Of a stretch of 64,000 nucleotides of DNA, positions 54,401 to 64,000 are shown in pieces. This DNA is from Fonsecaea monophora. Lineage: Eukaryota; Ascomycota; Eurotiomycetes; Chaetothyriales; Herpotrichiellaceae. The stretch's first letter is position 1, and every line of letters begins with the position of its first letter. The notes under the pieces were generated by a model. It searched no databases, was not told the DNA's origin, and saw nothing but the letters and a program-made list of their open reading frames with translations. The stretch lies in assembly GCF_001642475.1 (NCBI RefSeq), contig NW_019173964.1, forward strand, positions 62,001 to 126,000, written 5' to 3'. The translations under genes and the position numbers were made by a program.

Positions 54401-57268
54401 AGAGCATGAAGGCGTTACCAGTCTTTCGAACAGGGATATATCCAAACAGTGTCGCTTTCCCAAAGAACTTTCTCTCGACAGTTCGTAGCTTTGGATATGG
54501 GGGGGAAGTTGAAGATGGTCACCGATCAAGATTGCGTGCTCTAGAGAAGGCAGGAGAGCGGTAAGAATATGCGCCTCAAGCACTTCTCCAGCCTCTTCGC
54601 AAACAAGGACCTTGGAATTGAGCTTTCGAAGAATTGGCAACGTTCTCGCCAGACCTGTAGTGGTTACACCGATAATCTTAGCCTGTTGCAAACATCGAAG
54701 ATCAACGCCTGCCCGGACTTGATCGAATCGTTCCTTGTGTTCCTTGTACTGTGCCAGCGCGTTCAATAGTTCGGCCTGGGCTGTCTTTTTGGATTCTGCC
54801 AACCAATGGTAATACAGCCGCTGTCTCTCAAAATGATTCAAAGACTCGATGTTGGGCACCTCGAGTAGACTCTCTAGTCGGCGGACAGGACCTTGAGGTG
54901 AGCCACCTTTACGCCATGCATTTAACAGGTATGTCTTGTGACGCACAACCCTCTCAAATCCATCGTCGTCCTCTCCGCCAAAAAAAGTCCTGTATGATTT
55001 GGGATAATAAATTTCGAGGTAGCTTTTGAGTGCTGCGACATCCCCTTCGAGCGAAAGTCTCTTTATGGCCTTAGATATAATTCTTTCGTCTTCATCAAGC
55101 CTTAACTTCAGCACCCAGTGTTCATGTCTCTCGGTTTTGGTCAAATCAATATTGCTGGCCAGAATACGGAGGTTGCAATTCTGCAATATCTCGGACTTCG
55201 ACTGGGATCCAATACGGACAATCTGACCGATGCCATGTCGCACCAGGTCTTCTAAAAGTTGATCAAGTGCGTGATTAGTGTAGCAAACGCACAGCACCGG
55301 ACCAAGCTTGGCCTGTGCCTGTATTGCGATCAGCACCTTGATCAGTGCCACTCCAGTGAAGCTCTTACCCGTCCCGGGAGGTCCCTGTATCAGAGCGAGG
55401 GAGCGCTGGAGAGATGTGAGAAGCGCATCGGCCTGGGCTCTGTCAAGAATGGAGTTCTCACGGAACGCCTCGTGGTTGGAATCATCGTCAACGGCAATCT
55501 TCATCACAGTCTTGTCTTTCATGATGCAGCTGAGGTCGAACTCAAACCCGGGTCTGGTGGCATAGTAGGGGGCTGCAATTTTCGATAAATCTGCTTGGGC
55601 TTCAGGTGCTAGGTACTCTGAGAAGGGCATCTCGGGATTTCGAAGCATTGCTCGCAAAGCTCGCAAGGTCGGCTCGAAGGAGGGCAGCAGAACACCAGGG
55701 AACTCAACTATTTTGGCGGAAGCGGAATTAGGGGCTTTCATGAGATCCAGGACGGCCTCTGTCCTGTCGCTGACCAAGGAGACGGTAGTGAAGGCTCGGA
55801 CAGGGTCCGAGAACAGGTCCTGAGGTTTTTCAGGTCGATTTGGAATCTTCTCGTCGTCTGAACTGGATGAGTCGTCGGTTTTTGCTAAGGGTTTGGTTGG
55901 CTTGCGTTCAATAACCGAGCAGAATATCAAAGCCCCATTGGAAAGAAGGCAAATGAGGGAGCCTACACGGAGGCGTTTCTGAAATTCCCACCATTCCTTC
56001 CTGTGTTTGGCCGAGCGTTGCCGAAGATGAGAAGGCTGGTCGAAGCCGATAGTGATGAGCAGGCCTTGCCATCTGTTGAAATCGATTTTCACAACCCGGG
56101 CGTTGTCGTATGTCAATTTCCGCGAACCTTGAGGTTTACCTCTATTTTCTATACTGTGGGAAGCTTGCACCTCTTGCCTTACAGCATCCCTAAGCTGCCC
56201 CACGGTATCTTCTCGAAGAAGACGGAAGTGTCGATCCAGGAGTCCTAAAACTCCGGGGAGATGCCAGTCCTGCGGATTCATGGACGGCAGATATTCAGAG
56301 CGTGTTGCATTGATTTCTTCGAATGTGGGCATAATCTGTATATCACAAGCGTTGACGCAGTCGTTGTCATGCCGCGGCCCGTCCTTGGATAAAGTCCCGG
56401 GCAGGTCTTGCTGCAGAGCGAAAGTGGCCTTTGGTAACGCTGTTGTCTTTGGTGGCTTCCAACCTGTCAGCTCTCGCCCGATCCCTAGTCGTTGATTGAT
56501 GCGGTTCACTATTCTCCTTGACTCGTGAGCTTCACCCTCGTCGAGTTTGGCCACGACATCAAACAAGGAATCTGCAAGCAGCCTCAGGTCATCATTCACC
56601 AAGGCGTGAGTATTGCAGTCAATGATGTTCGAGAAAGCCTTGACGACCGCTTCGATTTCCGAGGGCAAAATATCAACTTGGCTACAGTCTGCAATGGTAG
56701 CAACGAGGGTCTTGAAGAATTGTACTGCACGCTGGCCTTGGACGCCGTAAATGAAGTTGTAGATTGTTCCAACGTGCACCTCAAGCAAGGTGGACGCAAG
56801 TACGTGTTGATGGGTGATGACTTGACACAGTGGTATTGCTTGCTCTTTGATCATTTTCCGGCGCATGTCTAAGCTCATGCCATCCATACTGCGCTCGACC
56901 ACTTGCTTTATTCGTTGTAATCCACCGTCCTTGGCCAGGATGAGAACTGTCTCTTGCATTATTCCCACATCGGAGCCCACATAGGCGAGAGCATTTTGGA
57001 AGAAGAGGGGGGGAAGGGGTGTTGGAGAGAAGCCATTTGCGCCGTGAGGGACGGATAGTTTCCAGGTACTGAATCTGTCGTCTGGCTCGTTTCTCGTCTG
57101 CCGGGGTCGATTGAAACGGTGTTCAGCTGTGTTTGCGAGACTGTCAGAGGGACCGCCAGCAGCAACATGGGGATATTTGCATCTAGACCCGTAATGGCAG
57201 CGACCAGTGTTGAGAAACAACCTGCACACCTTCCGGGGGTGATCGCTTGCTTGAGAGCGCGGTGCCAT
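51500..57268 (-). CDS. ZNFX1/Hrr1-type superfamily 1 RNA helicase with CCCH, NF-X1 and RZ-type zinc fingers
   Basis: Single uninterrupted exon of 1,922 residues. A CCCH finger is at the N-terminus (C15, C24, C30, H34; spacing 8-5-3). The helicase core follows: Walker A GPPGTGKS at about residue 625, Walker B-like VLVCEEAGEV at about 893, GDHLQLPPH at about 912, the STIDNFQGEEAKVVIISLVRS motif at about 1130 and RVNVLLSRAKHGMYIIGD at about 1160. A Cys-rich array of NF-X1-type fingers spans roughly 1210-1500 (repeated CGH ... C ... C units). The end holds an RZ-type finger (GHWYTCANNHPFTVGECG ... CPQCGAPVGG). ZNFX1 proteins bind RNA and act in small-RNA-directed silencing: C. elegans ZNFX-1, S. 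pombe Hrr1 and N. crassa SAD-3 are relatives. The domain order is directly visible; a role in RNA silencing here is inference. No intron is needed in 5.8 kb. Confidence 0.94.
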   Translation of the reverse strand: MAPRSQASDHPRKVCRLFLNTGRCHYGSRCKYPHVAAGGPSDSLANTAEHRFNRPRQTRNEPDDRFSTWKLSVPHGANGFSPTPLPPLFFQNALAYVGSDVGIMQETVLILAKDGGLQRIKQVVERSMDGMSLDMRRKMIKEQAIPLCQVITHQHVLASTLLEVHVGTIYNFIYGVQGQRAVQFFKTLVATIADCSQVDILPSEIEAVVKAFSNIIDCNTHALVNDDLRLLADSLFDVVAKLDEGEAHESRRIVNRINQRLGIGRELTGWKPPKTTALPKATFALQQDLPGTLSKDGPRHDNDCVNACDIQIMPTFEEINATRSEYLPSMNPQDWHLPGVLGLLDRHFRLLREDTVGQLRDAVRQEVQASHSIENRGKPQGSRKLTYDNARVVKIDFNRWQGLLITIGFDQPSHLRQRSAKHRKEWWEFQKRLRVGSLICLLSNGALIFCSVIERKPTKPLAKTDDSSSSDDEKIPNRPEKPQDLFSDPVRAFTTVSLVSDRTEAVLDLMKAPNSASAKIVEFPGVLLPSFEPTLRALRAMLRNPEMPFSEYLAPEAQADLSKIAAPYYATRPGFEFDLSCIMKDKTVMKIAVDDDSNHEAFRENSILDRAQADALLTSLQRSLALIQGPPGTGKSFTGVALIKVLIAIQAQAKLGPVLCVCYTNHALDQLLEDLVRHGIGQIVRIGSQSKSEILQNCNLRILASNIDLTKTERHEHWVLKLRLDEDERIISKAIKRLSLEGDVAALKSYLEIYYPKSYRTFFGGEDDDGFERVVRHKTYLLNAWRKGGSPQGPVRRLESLLEVPNIESLNHFERQRLYYHWLAESKKTAQAELLNALAQYKEHKERFDQVRAGVDLRCLQQAKIIGVTTTGLARTLPILRKLNSKVLVCEEAGEVLEAHILTALLPSLEHAILIGDHLQLPPHIQSYELSRESSLGKRHCLDISLFERLVTPSCSTQTAVPFSTLETQRRMHPSISKLIRNTLYPRLSDSSDVESYPPVAGLAKRLFWLDHAHHEDGVLSYSDATTSHSNTFEVQMVTALVSHLVRQGVYHTNDLAVLTPYLGQLQKIRRALQGLFEISLTEGDMLELEREEIGKDNDEAGHSVTPALQKTPLSRALKVSTIDNFQGEEAKVVIISLVRSNDQNKCGFLRTSNRVNVLLSRAKHGMYIIGDSRTSGHVPMWASVIDMLHSDDNFGESLPLQCPRHPQATFSVSKPDDFAIFSPEGGCNLPCEMRLSCGHSCLSKCHSQMLHSAVKCLEPCPRSLKGCDHMCPNKCGDACPVKCPEKLHDLHLTLPCGHMRNTLPCWQARHPSKVVCQDRVTRVVPGCGHQVELSCYESVETNGFCCNANCGEALPCGHACSKSCNVCKIREDGKVIREDHGRCQHACGRAFKSCTHLCKEKCHGDSPCPPCRAPCEVSCQHSKCTKRCHEPCVPCAEGRCSSKCPHSACTLPCAAPCDWIPCSKRCARVLSCGHRCPSLCGEVCPLPRYCQICAPEEVKKMVVDLLLMEEYHEINLDENPCIIPPCGHILTMESMDGQMEMSKHYADDGLDVRITDSAMPFSKDELKVCSSCRGSLRTISRYGRIVRRGLIDDATKKFIISANQQFLPLYQSVRQHQAELAKSVKDVQSQGNKMHLEEQVLSGGRKDQVKLIFKVAHDLRYSSIAKTRNHIMRYLRQVDIDEQPFKRVWDMVQFARKQGKTSSDVGFDPTAIQTSQTLQGESLLLRCELVILLDFLAAFGTCLRDVNLEANRVDCLKLLAAAREALQPAVEVEAHTFYAQCCLAERTYSGRSDTFTGLSKEATEHISDAQQVCTRYPGSTRHVVGEVKTVEGMLESSTFTTVVNDDEWRLVINAMASDFRGSGHWYTCANNHPFTVGECGMPMEQARCPQCGAPVGGQNHTPAEGVRRATELENRFSDLRL

Positions 57269-59537
57269 ACTCTCGAAGTCAGATCAAAGTCCACATAAGA
57301 TGAAGCAAAGAATATATCCTGCCCGTGGTTAGAAAAACAGTGACAGAATTGGCGGAGGCTGCAGAGATACGTCTTCATTAAAGAGCGAGGGGTCGTGGTG
57401 AGGCTGTATGAGATGCCTTAGAGGACCAGAGCAGGCTGGCACTTTTGGTCGTCCCATGGGCAGTGCTTGGCTGATATTGGCGAGCTGCATGTGAAGCCGA
57501 ACACGGTTTGCCTGCAGGCATCCATTCTACCGCCTTTCCAGTCATATTGGAGCAAGTTCTCATCTTTCAGATGTTATGCAAATGTGACAGCATGCCGGCC
57601 AGGATTGCCCGCCGAACGGTGGTCTACTGGTTGGTCAAATGAGGCTGATTTCATCCAATGTAGCCAGCGATTTTGATCCTTGAGGGCAACGGGCCCAATG
57701 AATTCTTTTGCCACGACATGGCCGCGGGTCTGTCCGTGACCTCTGCCGAAAGAACTGAGGGTCCGTTTGTCTCTGATATGTCCAAGTGAGGCTGAGGGTC
57801 GGCGTCAACTGAGGGGTATTGACCAGTCTCGTCAGTTGCCAGGATGCAGCGACCCAAAACGTGGCCGAACAATATGGTCAATTAATGAGACATTGCGGCA
57901 GACAGGGTGCTCCATTGGTCTCCTGTAGACTCTACCGAGTAGACAATAGGCAGTCGGACATTGGGTTGCCATGTAACAGGCCATCAGCCACTGAAGAGGG
58001 ATTTGAAGGGAGTTGAAAGCGATTGAATGAGATGAAGAGATGAAAATGGAGTGGAGCAAGCGCAGAGAAAAAGCTAAGATGAATGGGGCTCGTACAAGGA
58101 CGTGGAGTAGTGGAGTTGAAGGGCCCCAGGCTCACTGAGGCTCAAGAGGCTACCTAGGTAACACCCAGGTAAGTACTTGTAGGCAGCTTAGGTAAGAGCA
58201 CGTCCTCCCCTCCCCCCCCCCCCCCCGAAACCCTACCTAGGTACAGTACATACAGATATTCTGAGTTAGGCGCTTCAGACCAGCCACTGGTCTAGCGGTT
58301 TTACAATTTCCTCCATATCCTTCCATTAGAACCCCTACACCACAGAGGCTTTACAAGGCCGATTGGCCTGTCTCAATGACACAAATGAACCACATTTACA
58401 GACACCGACCTACAGATGATTTGAGTATTTTCGCGGGAAATCGAGGCACCCTTGATTGAAGTGTCTGTGCAGTATTGAGCTGGCTGGATATAGCGGAGTA
58501 CTCAACCCCGAACACTCTGTATTCGACGACAAATGTCATTTTCCAAACACGATATTCCACTCCAGTTCAGCGTGGAGAATGCACGGCCACTGGATCAATT
58601 GACCCGCCTGCTGAGTTGAGTCTTATCGACGTTCGGCGGCCATATCCAGACCCACCTCTCCATCCTCCTTGCGACTCTTCGGCCCCGTGGCCCTTTCCTT
58701 CGCCATATTCCTGACCAAGGCATTCACGAGCCGTGGCCGATACAGCACAGCCTCGCTACCACATAAAAGAATATTTGCTTGGTCCTACGCGCACTCGCAT
58801 AGTAGTCGATAGATTGTTCACGCCGGCTTCATGAGCTTCCTGATTGCTCCGATAGAGGCAAGATTGATCAAAGAGGCAAGAGCACGGTGGGACAATGGAC
58901 TATGCTTGGCGACCTAGCGAGAATCGTAGACTCTGGGCGATAATGTCAAGAGATATCGCTCCGATGCCATCTCCGGGATCGAATCTTACGCATGTTTGGT
59001 TGAAAACAGTGGTAAAGGCGGGGCGGGGGAGGTGCACCCTTGAACTCACTCAGAATAGAGGTACAAGCGGTATATACCTGGTATATCTCGTACGGAATGC
59101 CTAATAAGGTGTATCTATACGAGTGGATGGACATATAGTAGGATTCGGGGCCGAGATGGAAGACCTGAATCACGGGACTCGCTTGGACGAGCTCATGGTA
59201 GCATCTTGGCGTAAACTAGTCTTTATTAGGGATGGTACACGAGAACTAGTTAACGAAGGTCCCGCCTTGTTTGTCGCTTCTGTCCAATAAGCTTCCAGAT
59301 TTCACCTCTTGTTTGCACAAACTCGCACAACTTGCACAAATTGGGTCTGCAAGCGAGTTTCGGCCCGCTTGGAAGGGTGGTTTTTGTGGCCTTTCCCAGA
59401 TTGTTGTTACCCCGTCTCGCCGTGTTTCTTCCTCGGTACATAAGTCTAAAGGTGCATTTTACCCTCTACCTCTGAATGGCTTCGCGATTCATCGTCAAAA
59501 CGCTACCAGACCGCCATACACAGTCGACACGTTCAGA
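57269..59537. other. Divergent 2.3-kb gene-free region between helicase and MFS exporter
   Basis: No frame longer than about 80 codons has any family resemblance. A C15 run lies at 58212-58226, flanked by TACCTAGGTA words at 58150 and 58235. It includes the promoters of both flanking genes. Confidence 0.6.
58212..58226 (+). repeat. C15 homopolymer
   Basis: Fifteen C in a row between two TACCTAGGTA words, in non-coding sequence. Confidence 0.9.
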
Positions 59538-61370
59538 ATGGCTGAGGATACCAAGGAGGGTGTTGAGGACGTCCGTCCGGACGCAAATGACTTCATCGTC
59601 GACTGGGATGGCGACGACGACCCTGAAAACCCGATGAACTGGACATCCCGGATGAAGGCGATCAATATCGGCATGCTCTCATGTTTGACTTTTGTCACGT
59701 ATGTTATACAGACGACCTGGAAAATCTCCCTGGCGACCAACTATTCAAGATTGCTGATATAGTTTTACCCTCCAGACCGCTCGCGTCCTCCATGTTCGCC
59801 CCAGGAATCCCCGGCGTGATGAAAGACTTCAACCAGTCGAGCGTCATTCTCGCCGCGCTCGTCGTCTCGGTCTACCTGGTCGGCTACGCCTTTGGTCCCC
59901 TTGTGTGTGCGCCCATGTCAGAGATCTATGGGCGGTTGCCGGTTTATCTGATCACGAACGTCCTGTTCGTTATCTTCACGGTCGCCTGTGCCGTGGCCCC
60001 GTCGCTCGACAGCCTCATTGGGTTTCGATTTCTGGCAGGTTCAGCGGGATCGGCGCCTCTGGTTCTCGGTGGAGGAAGTGTGGCAGATTTGTATCCGAGA
60101 GAGAAACGAGGGTCGAAGATGGCCATCTTCGCAATGGGTCCGTTGATTGGTCCCGTCGCTGGTACGTTTGGATGCTCTCTGTTCTAGACTCTGTATGGAG
60201 CATTCACAACAAATGTACTCACTCTATGATCAGGTCCCGTGGCAGGTGCCTTCCTCTCACAGAATGTCGGATGGCGATGGGTTTTCTGGGTCATTACTAT
60301 TGCGGTAGGTGGTGGCAGCAGCGATACTTTCTATTCCTTTCTCCAACTAACGGATGGACCAGGCTGGAGTTGTCATGGTGATGTGCTTCGTCTTCATGAG
60401 AGAGACCTACGCTCCTGTCCTCCTCGAGAGAAAAGCCGCCAAACTTCGCAAGTCGACCGGCAATGAGCAGTACGTCTCGAAGATGTCAACGAATGACACC
60501 CCTCGCGCGGCTCTTATAAAGGCCTTGATCCGCCCAACCAAGATGTTCTTCAGGTCTCCAATTGTCTTCATTTTTGTTGTATGTCATTCCCTTCGCCACC
60601 CTCCAACCTCAGCAACAAGCAAAGGCTCTCAGCACCCTCTAACCCTCGTCCTCTGTCTCTTTTAGGTCTACATCTCGATCGTTTACGGCTACCTCTATCT
60701 CCTCTTCACCACCATTACCGAGATTTATGAGACTACGTATGGCTTCTCGACCGGTCTCGCTGGGCTCTCTTTCCTGGGTATTGGTATCGGCATGTTCATA
60801 GGGTTGATCTTGTTCGGTGCCACCAGCGATAAGCGTATCCGCGCGAAACAAGCCCAAGGCGACGTGTCACCCGAGATCCGGTTGGAAGGGCTAATACCGG
60901 CCGCATTTTGCATCCCAATTGGATTGTTCTGGTACGGCTGGTCGGTAGAGAAGGAGGTCCACTGGATTATGCCCATCATCGGTACTGGCTGGGTTGGACT
61001 AGGACTCATGGGCATTTTCGTGAGTACAAGCCTTTTGTTCTTGTTGTCATTATCTGGAGGTTTGCTAGTTTTTTAATTTGTTGCTTCCTGTGCTAACGAA
61101 GAGCCAATGTCGTAGATGGCTGTCCAAACATACTTGGTCGACTGCTACCCACTCTTCGCTGCCAGCGTCACGGCCGCCAACACCATCATCCGCTCCCTTG
61201 TGGGCGCCTTCCTTCCGCTCGCTGGTCGACCCTTGTACTCCAGTCTCGGGCTGGGTTGGGGCAACAGCCTGCTCGGGTTCATCGCGCTGGGAATGGCCCC
61301 TCTGCCATTCTTCTTCATGAAATACGGCGCCTGGCTCCGAACCCACCCGAAGTTCCAAGTGAGCTTCTGA
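59538..61370 (+). CDS. MFS drug:H+ antiporter-type exporter (DHA1-like)
   Basis: Six exons: 59538-59698, 59776-60161, 60234-60304, 60363-60578, 60666-61019 and 61116-61370, giving 480 residues. The N-terminal DDDPENPMNW motif before TM1 is typical of fungal DHA1 multidrug/toxic-compound exporters. Other landmarks are SSMFAPGIPGVMKDF, the loop-2 signature SEIYGRLPVYL, RFLAGSAGSAPLVLGGGSVADLYPREKRG, and antiporter motif C-like GPLIGPVAGPVAGAFLSQNVGWRWVFWV, which is restored only by the splice at 60161/60234. TM10-12 lie in the last two exons. It sits in the plasma membrane and uses the proton gradient to export small organic molecules (family knowledge); the substrate is unknown. The start at 59538 (agaATGGCT) was preferred because upstream in-frame sequence lacks family resemblance. 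The next gene on the strand is the enoyl-CoA isomerase/hydratase. Confidence 0.92.
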
Positions 61371-62526
61371 CCAGAAAAAGATATCCTGCCCTTCCTTCTC
61401 AGAATTATCATATTGTTACTATTTGACGACATGATAGAGACACAGTCCAGCCTCTCTATTGTGAGTTTGTTATTGAGCCAGAAATCTTTGCGACCATTTG
61501 TCGCAGAACATGAGCATGCAATGGGGTTATGTGGGAATATATTTGTGAACCAAAAGAGCCGGGTGGCGCAGGCGTCGTTGGATAGATGGGGAAAATGATG
61601 GGGAACTGATCCATTTTAGAACTGGGACAGGTGCTTCTTTCTGTTTGTTGTTCTAAAAGTTATGTAGATGCACAGACCGTGCCGTTGCCAAGTAGACTAC
61701 ATACTGTATGTACCTTGTGCTTTGGCATGCATTCCTTCTCCGTCACCCTCGCCATGGGGGTGATGATAGATCGTCGCCCAGATCAATCCATCAATGAGTT
61801 AGAGGAACGAAACTCCGTTCTTGGGCGAAGATACGGTAGAAACGACATACACGATTGTCATTGGGATCGAATGACTTCCCAGACGGCCCTTGACTCACAA
61901 GGCTTGCAATGAATGACAAGGCTGCGCTATCGCCTCGCACGTTGTCCGTCACTGGTTGTCCGCCAAGGCGCTAGTCTTCTAATGGTATATGTGCTTGGCA
62001 TAACTTCAGCTGTTATGACATCTCCCGATTCCAAGGACCTCCCAGCAACGCCACAGAAATATGCTTGCTGAACAAAGAAATTAGGATGATGCTGCTAACG
62101 AAACAGAAAGATAGTGATCTATCTCTGTACTGATACCAGAATCCCATTACATCCTTCCGTCTGCTTCAGCCCGCCAACACAAAAGCAATCGGCACATCCG
62201 CTCCATATTAATACCTGCAATCCTTCAGACTCTCTTGTTTTGCCGAAAATGGTCAGTACAGTGCCACGAGCCCGTCCCGGGGCGATCACCAAGTCGAGAA
62301 CGTCTGCTCCTCGGCCGAGGTGAGAAAACGACTGGCTTACTATTCAGGATCTGGCCTGGGGGTCCAACCTTTGCGATTACTAAACGTTCCCGCGGTGTTT
62401 TCGGTTCGTGTCCCGGAGAATCCACAACCATCGATGGTTACTTGACGGTGATTTATATCGACGAGGGGATCCGTTCCCCCAGGTCCTCAGTGACTCTCTA
62501 CAGCTGTACCAACAACGTCTGACACG
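61371..62526. other. Intergenic: MFS 3' flank and isomerase promoter
   Basis: 1.16 kb without a recognisable gene. Short frames exist at 61.6-61.9 kb and 62.2-62.5 kb but show no domain. Confidence 0.6.
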
Positions 62527-63773
62527 ATGCAAGCACCACCAAGCTCAACGATCCAGATACCCGAGACATACACGACCCCGGCAGACAGCCATGTGCGAGT
62601 CACCAACCACCCCGAATCTGCTCCTGGGGTGACCCCCATCCTCATCGTGAGCCTGAACCGGCCTGACAAACTCAACTCCTTCACTGGCGAAATGATAACG
62701 GGGCTGGAGTCCTTTTTCCGGGTCGTCGATCGCGACAACCGGGTCAAGGTCGTGATTCTGACAGGGGCGGGACGGGCGTTCAGCGCCGGCATTGACTTGA
62801 ACCTCGACGCCGTTCCGCCCAAGGACATCCCCATCACGGACATTCGAGACACGGGTGGCAGGCTGGCGTTGTCCATGTACAACTGCAGCAAGACGGTGAT
62901 CGTGGCATACAACGGGTTGGCCGTCGGCATTGCTATGACGGCCACGCTTGCAGCAGGGATCAGGTAATGTGCTCTCGTATCCCAACCCAACCCCGCCCTC
63001 CTTCGCCCTTGTTCTCCTGTTCACTGTGTGCGCGTGTCCGAAATGCATATGATACAAGAGTGCTAAAGAGAAAAACAATGGCTCTACAGGATCGCAAGCC
63101 CCAAATCGCGCTTCGGGTTCCCCTTCTCCCGCATCGGCCTGACCATGGAGTCGGCGAGTTCCTTCTTCCTGCCACGCATGGTCGGCTACGGCCGCGCGAC
63201 GTACCTCCTGACCACGGGGGCCACGTACCCGGCCGACTCCAAGGCCCTGGACGGCATCTTCTCCGAGCTGGTCCCGGAACCCAAGGACGTGCTGCCGCGC
63301 GCCGTGCAGCTGGCCGAGGAACTCATCGAGCGTGTCAGCACCACGGCCATCCACCTGAACCGCCAGCTCATCTGGCGCAACCCCGGGTCTGCAGAGGCCG
63401 CGCACCTCGTCGACAGTCCCTTGCTGGCCCACCAATTCGCTTCCAGGTAAGTCGCCCCCCCCCCCCCCCGGGGGCCCCCCGCGGACCTGAGACTCTCATT
63501 CCCTGCTCCAGCCTTCTGCATAAAAAGTGATATAGTAAAAACCCCCGAAACAAGCCAAGACCGTTCCACTGACCAATTGTGACACGTACTGTGTATGTGT
63601 ATATATATAGGGACCACGCCGAAGCCAAACGCGCCTTCTTCGCCTCTGGGAAACCAGACTTCCAGGACCAACTCGACAAGGACGCCCCCGTCATGTATCC
63701 GTGGTGGACGGCGCCGGCCGTCGACCCCAGACCTGCCGTGACACATGCGGCCACTCCGAAATCCAGGCTCTGA
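62527..63773 (+). CDS. Peroxisomal enoyl-CoA hydratase/isomerase (crotonase family)
   Basis: Three exons: 62527-62963, 63090-63446 and 63611-63773, giving 318 residues. The crotonase fold processes acyl-CoA double bonds in beta-oxidation: hydration, or shifting of delta-3 to delta-2. Visible motifs are LNRPDKLNSFTGEM (residues about 45-58), VVILTGAGRAFSAGIDLN (first oxyanion-hole segment), VIVAYNGLAVGIAMTATLAAGIR (second segment) and SRFGFPFSRIGLTMESASSFFLPRMVG. The protein ends KSRL, a peroxisomal PTS1 signal of the SRL type, so it probably acts in the peroxisome matrix. Position of the isomerase/hydratase acid cannot be settled by eye. Intron 2 contains a C15 run followed by G5 and C6. The gene stands downstream of an MFS exporter on the same strand with no clear link. 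Confidence 0.92.
63455..63480 (+). repeat. C15-G5-C6 run inside an intron
   Basis: Fifteen C, five G and six C lie just after the donor of intron 2 of the isomerase gene. The G5 can pair with either C tract. Confidence 0.9.
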
Positions 63774-63810
63774 GCTGAGCTGAAACACCCGCTCAACTTG
63801 GGTGGCGTTC

Positions 63811-63842
63811 ATCCATCCATCCAACCATCCATCCATCCATCC
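63811..63842 (+). repeat. (ATCC)n microsatellite
   Basis: ATCC tetranucleotide run with one AACC interruption, just after the isomerase stop codon. Confidence 0.88.
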
Positions 63843-64000
63843 TCCTTCGCTGCACATGGGATGCACGGCGTTGTTTCCAGAATCCATTGACCTTTCCCAC
63901 CGTGCATGGGCGGATTGCTCGTGCCTTGTGTATGTGACTTGGTCAGACTTTCCATACAAAAGGTAGACAGCCAGGGTCACCTTTTCGCCGACCTTCCAAA

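Noticed and set aside
62545..63435. 296-codon antisense frame over the isomerase gene
   Set aside because: It covers two exons and an intron of a clear crotonase gene and shows only shadow composition.
63186..63980. 264-codon antisense frame at the right edge
   Set aside because: It reads through microsatellite (MDGWMDGW-like) and antisense exon sequence; no real protein features.

Overview
This window is nuclear DNA of a filamentous ascomycete (Pezizomycotina). The evidence is multi-exon genes with short GT-AG introns (mostly 49-100 nt, often with a CTAAC-like branch site), GC-rich exons, fungal-only families (Zn2Cys6 factors, Tos1-type wall protein, RTC4-like protein, fungal Atg14) and no bacterial operon signals. 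The gene complement suggests a Eurotiomycete, perhaps a black yeast of the Chaetothyriales; that placement is inference. I see no rRNA, tRNA, CRISPR array or transposon. Gene models below were built by joining reading frames at splice sites; exon coordinates are in each entry.

Layout. 0-10.6 kb (+): the 3' part of a large protein of unknown function, a long gene-free stretch, the CCAAT-binding subunit NF-YB (HapC/Hap3), and an aromatic aminotransferase. 11.9-20.2 kb (-): a Baeyer-Villiger-type flavin monooxygenase, an allantoate-permease-like MFS carrier and a Tos1-like cell-wall protein. 21.5-25.9 kb: Atg14 (-), head to head with a coiled-coil protein of unknown function (+), then an ANCHR/ZFYVE19-like protein (+). 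26-33.3 kb: an aquaporin with X-intrinsic-protein features (-), an RTC4-domain protein (-) and a divergent LtrA-family membrane protein (+). 34.2-39.3 kb (-): a Pro/Gln-rich protein and a dual C2H2/Zn2Cys6 transcription factor. 40.4-50.5 kb: a salicylate-hydroxylase-like monooxygenase (+), a cytochrome P450 (+), a Zn2Cys6 factor (-) and a secreted tannase/feruloyl-esterase-family enzyme (-). 51.5-57.3 kb (-): a 1,922-residue ZNFX1-type RNA helicase. 59.5-63.8 kb (+): a DHA1-type MFS exporter and a peroxisomal enoyl-CoA isomerase/hydratase.

How the genes may work together. The 39-50 kb block (two transcription factors, a ring-hydroxylating flavoenzyme, a P450 and a secreted phenolic-ester hydrolase) looks like a plant-phenolic utilisation neighbourhood. 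The aminotransferase, monooxygenase and carrier at 8.8-16.9 kb could form a smaller aromatic-compound set. Both groupings are inference from context. The most unusual signals are a second possible first exon for NF-YB, an XIP-type aquaporin with an NPL box, a P450 lacking several usual motif residues, and a helicase combining CCCH, NF-X1 and RZ-type zinc fingers.
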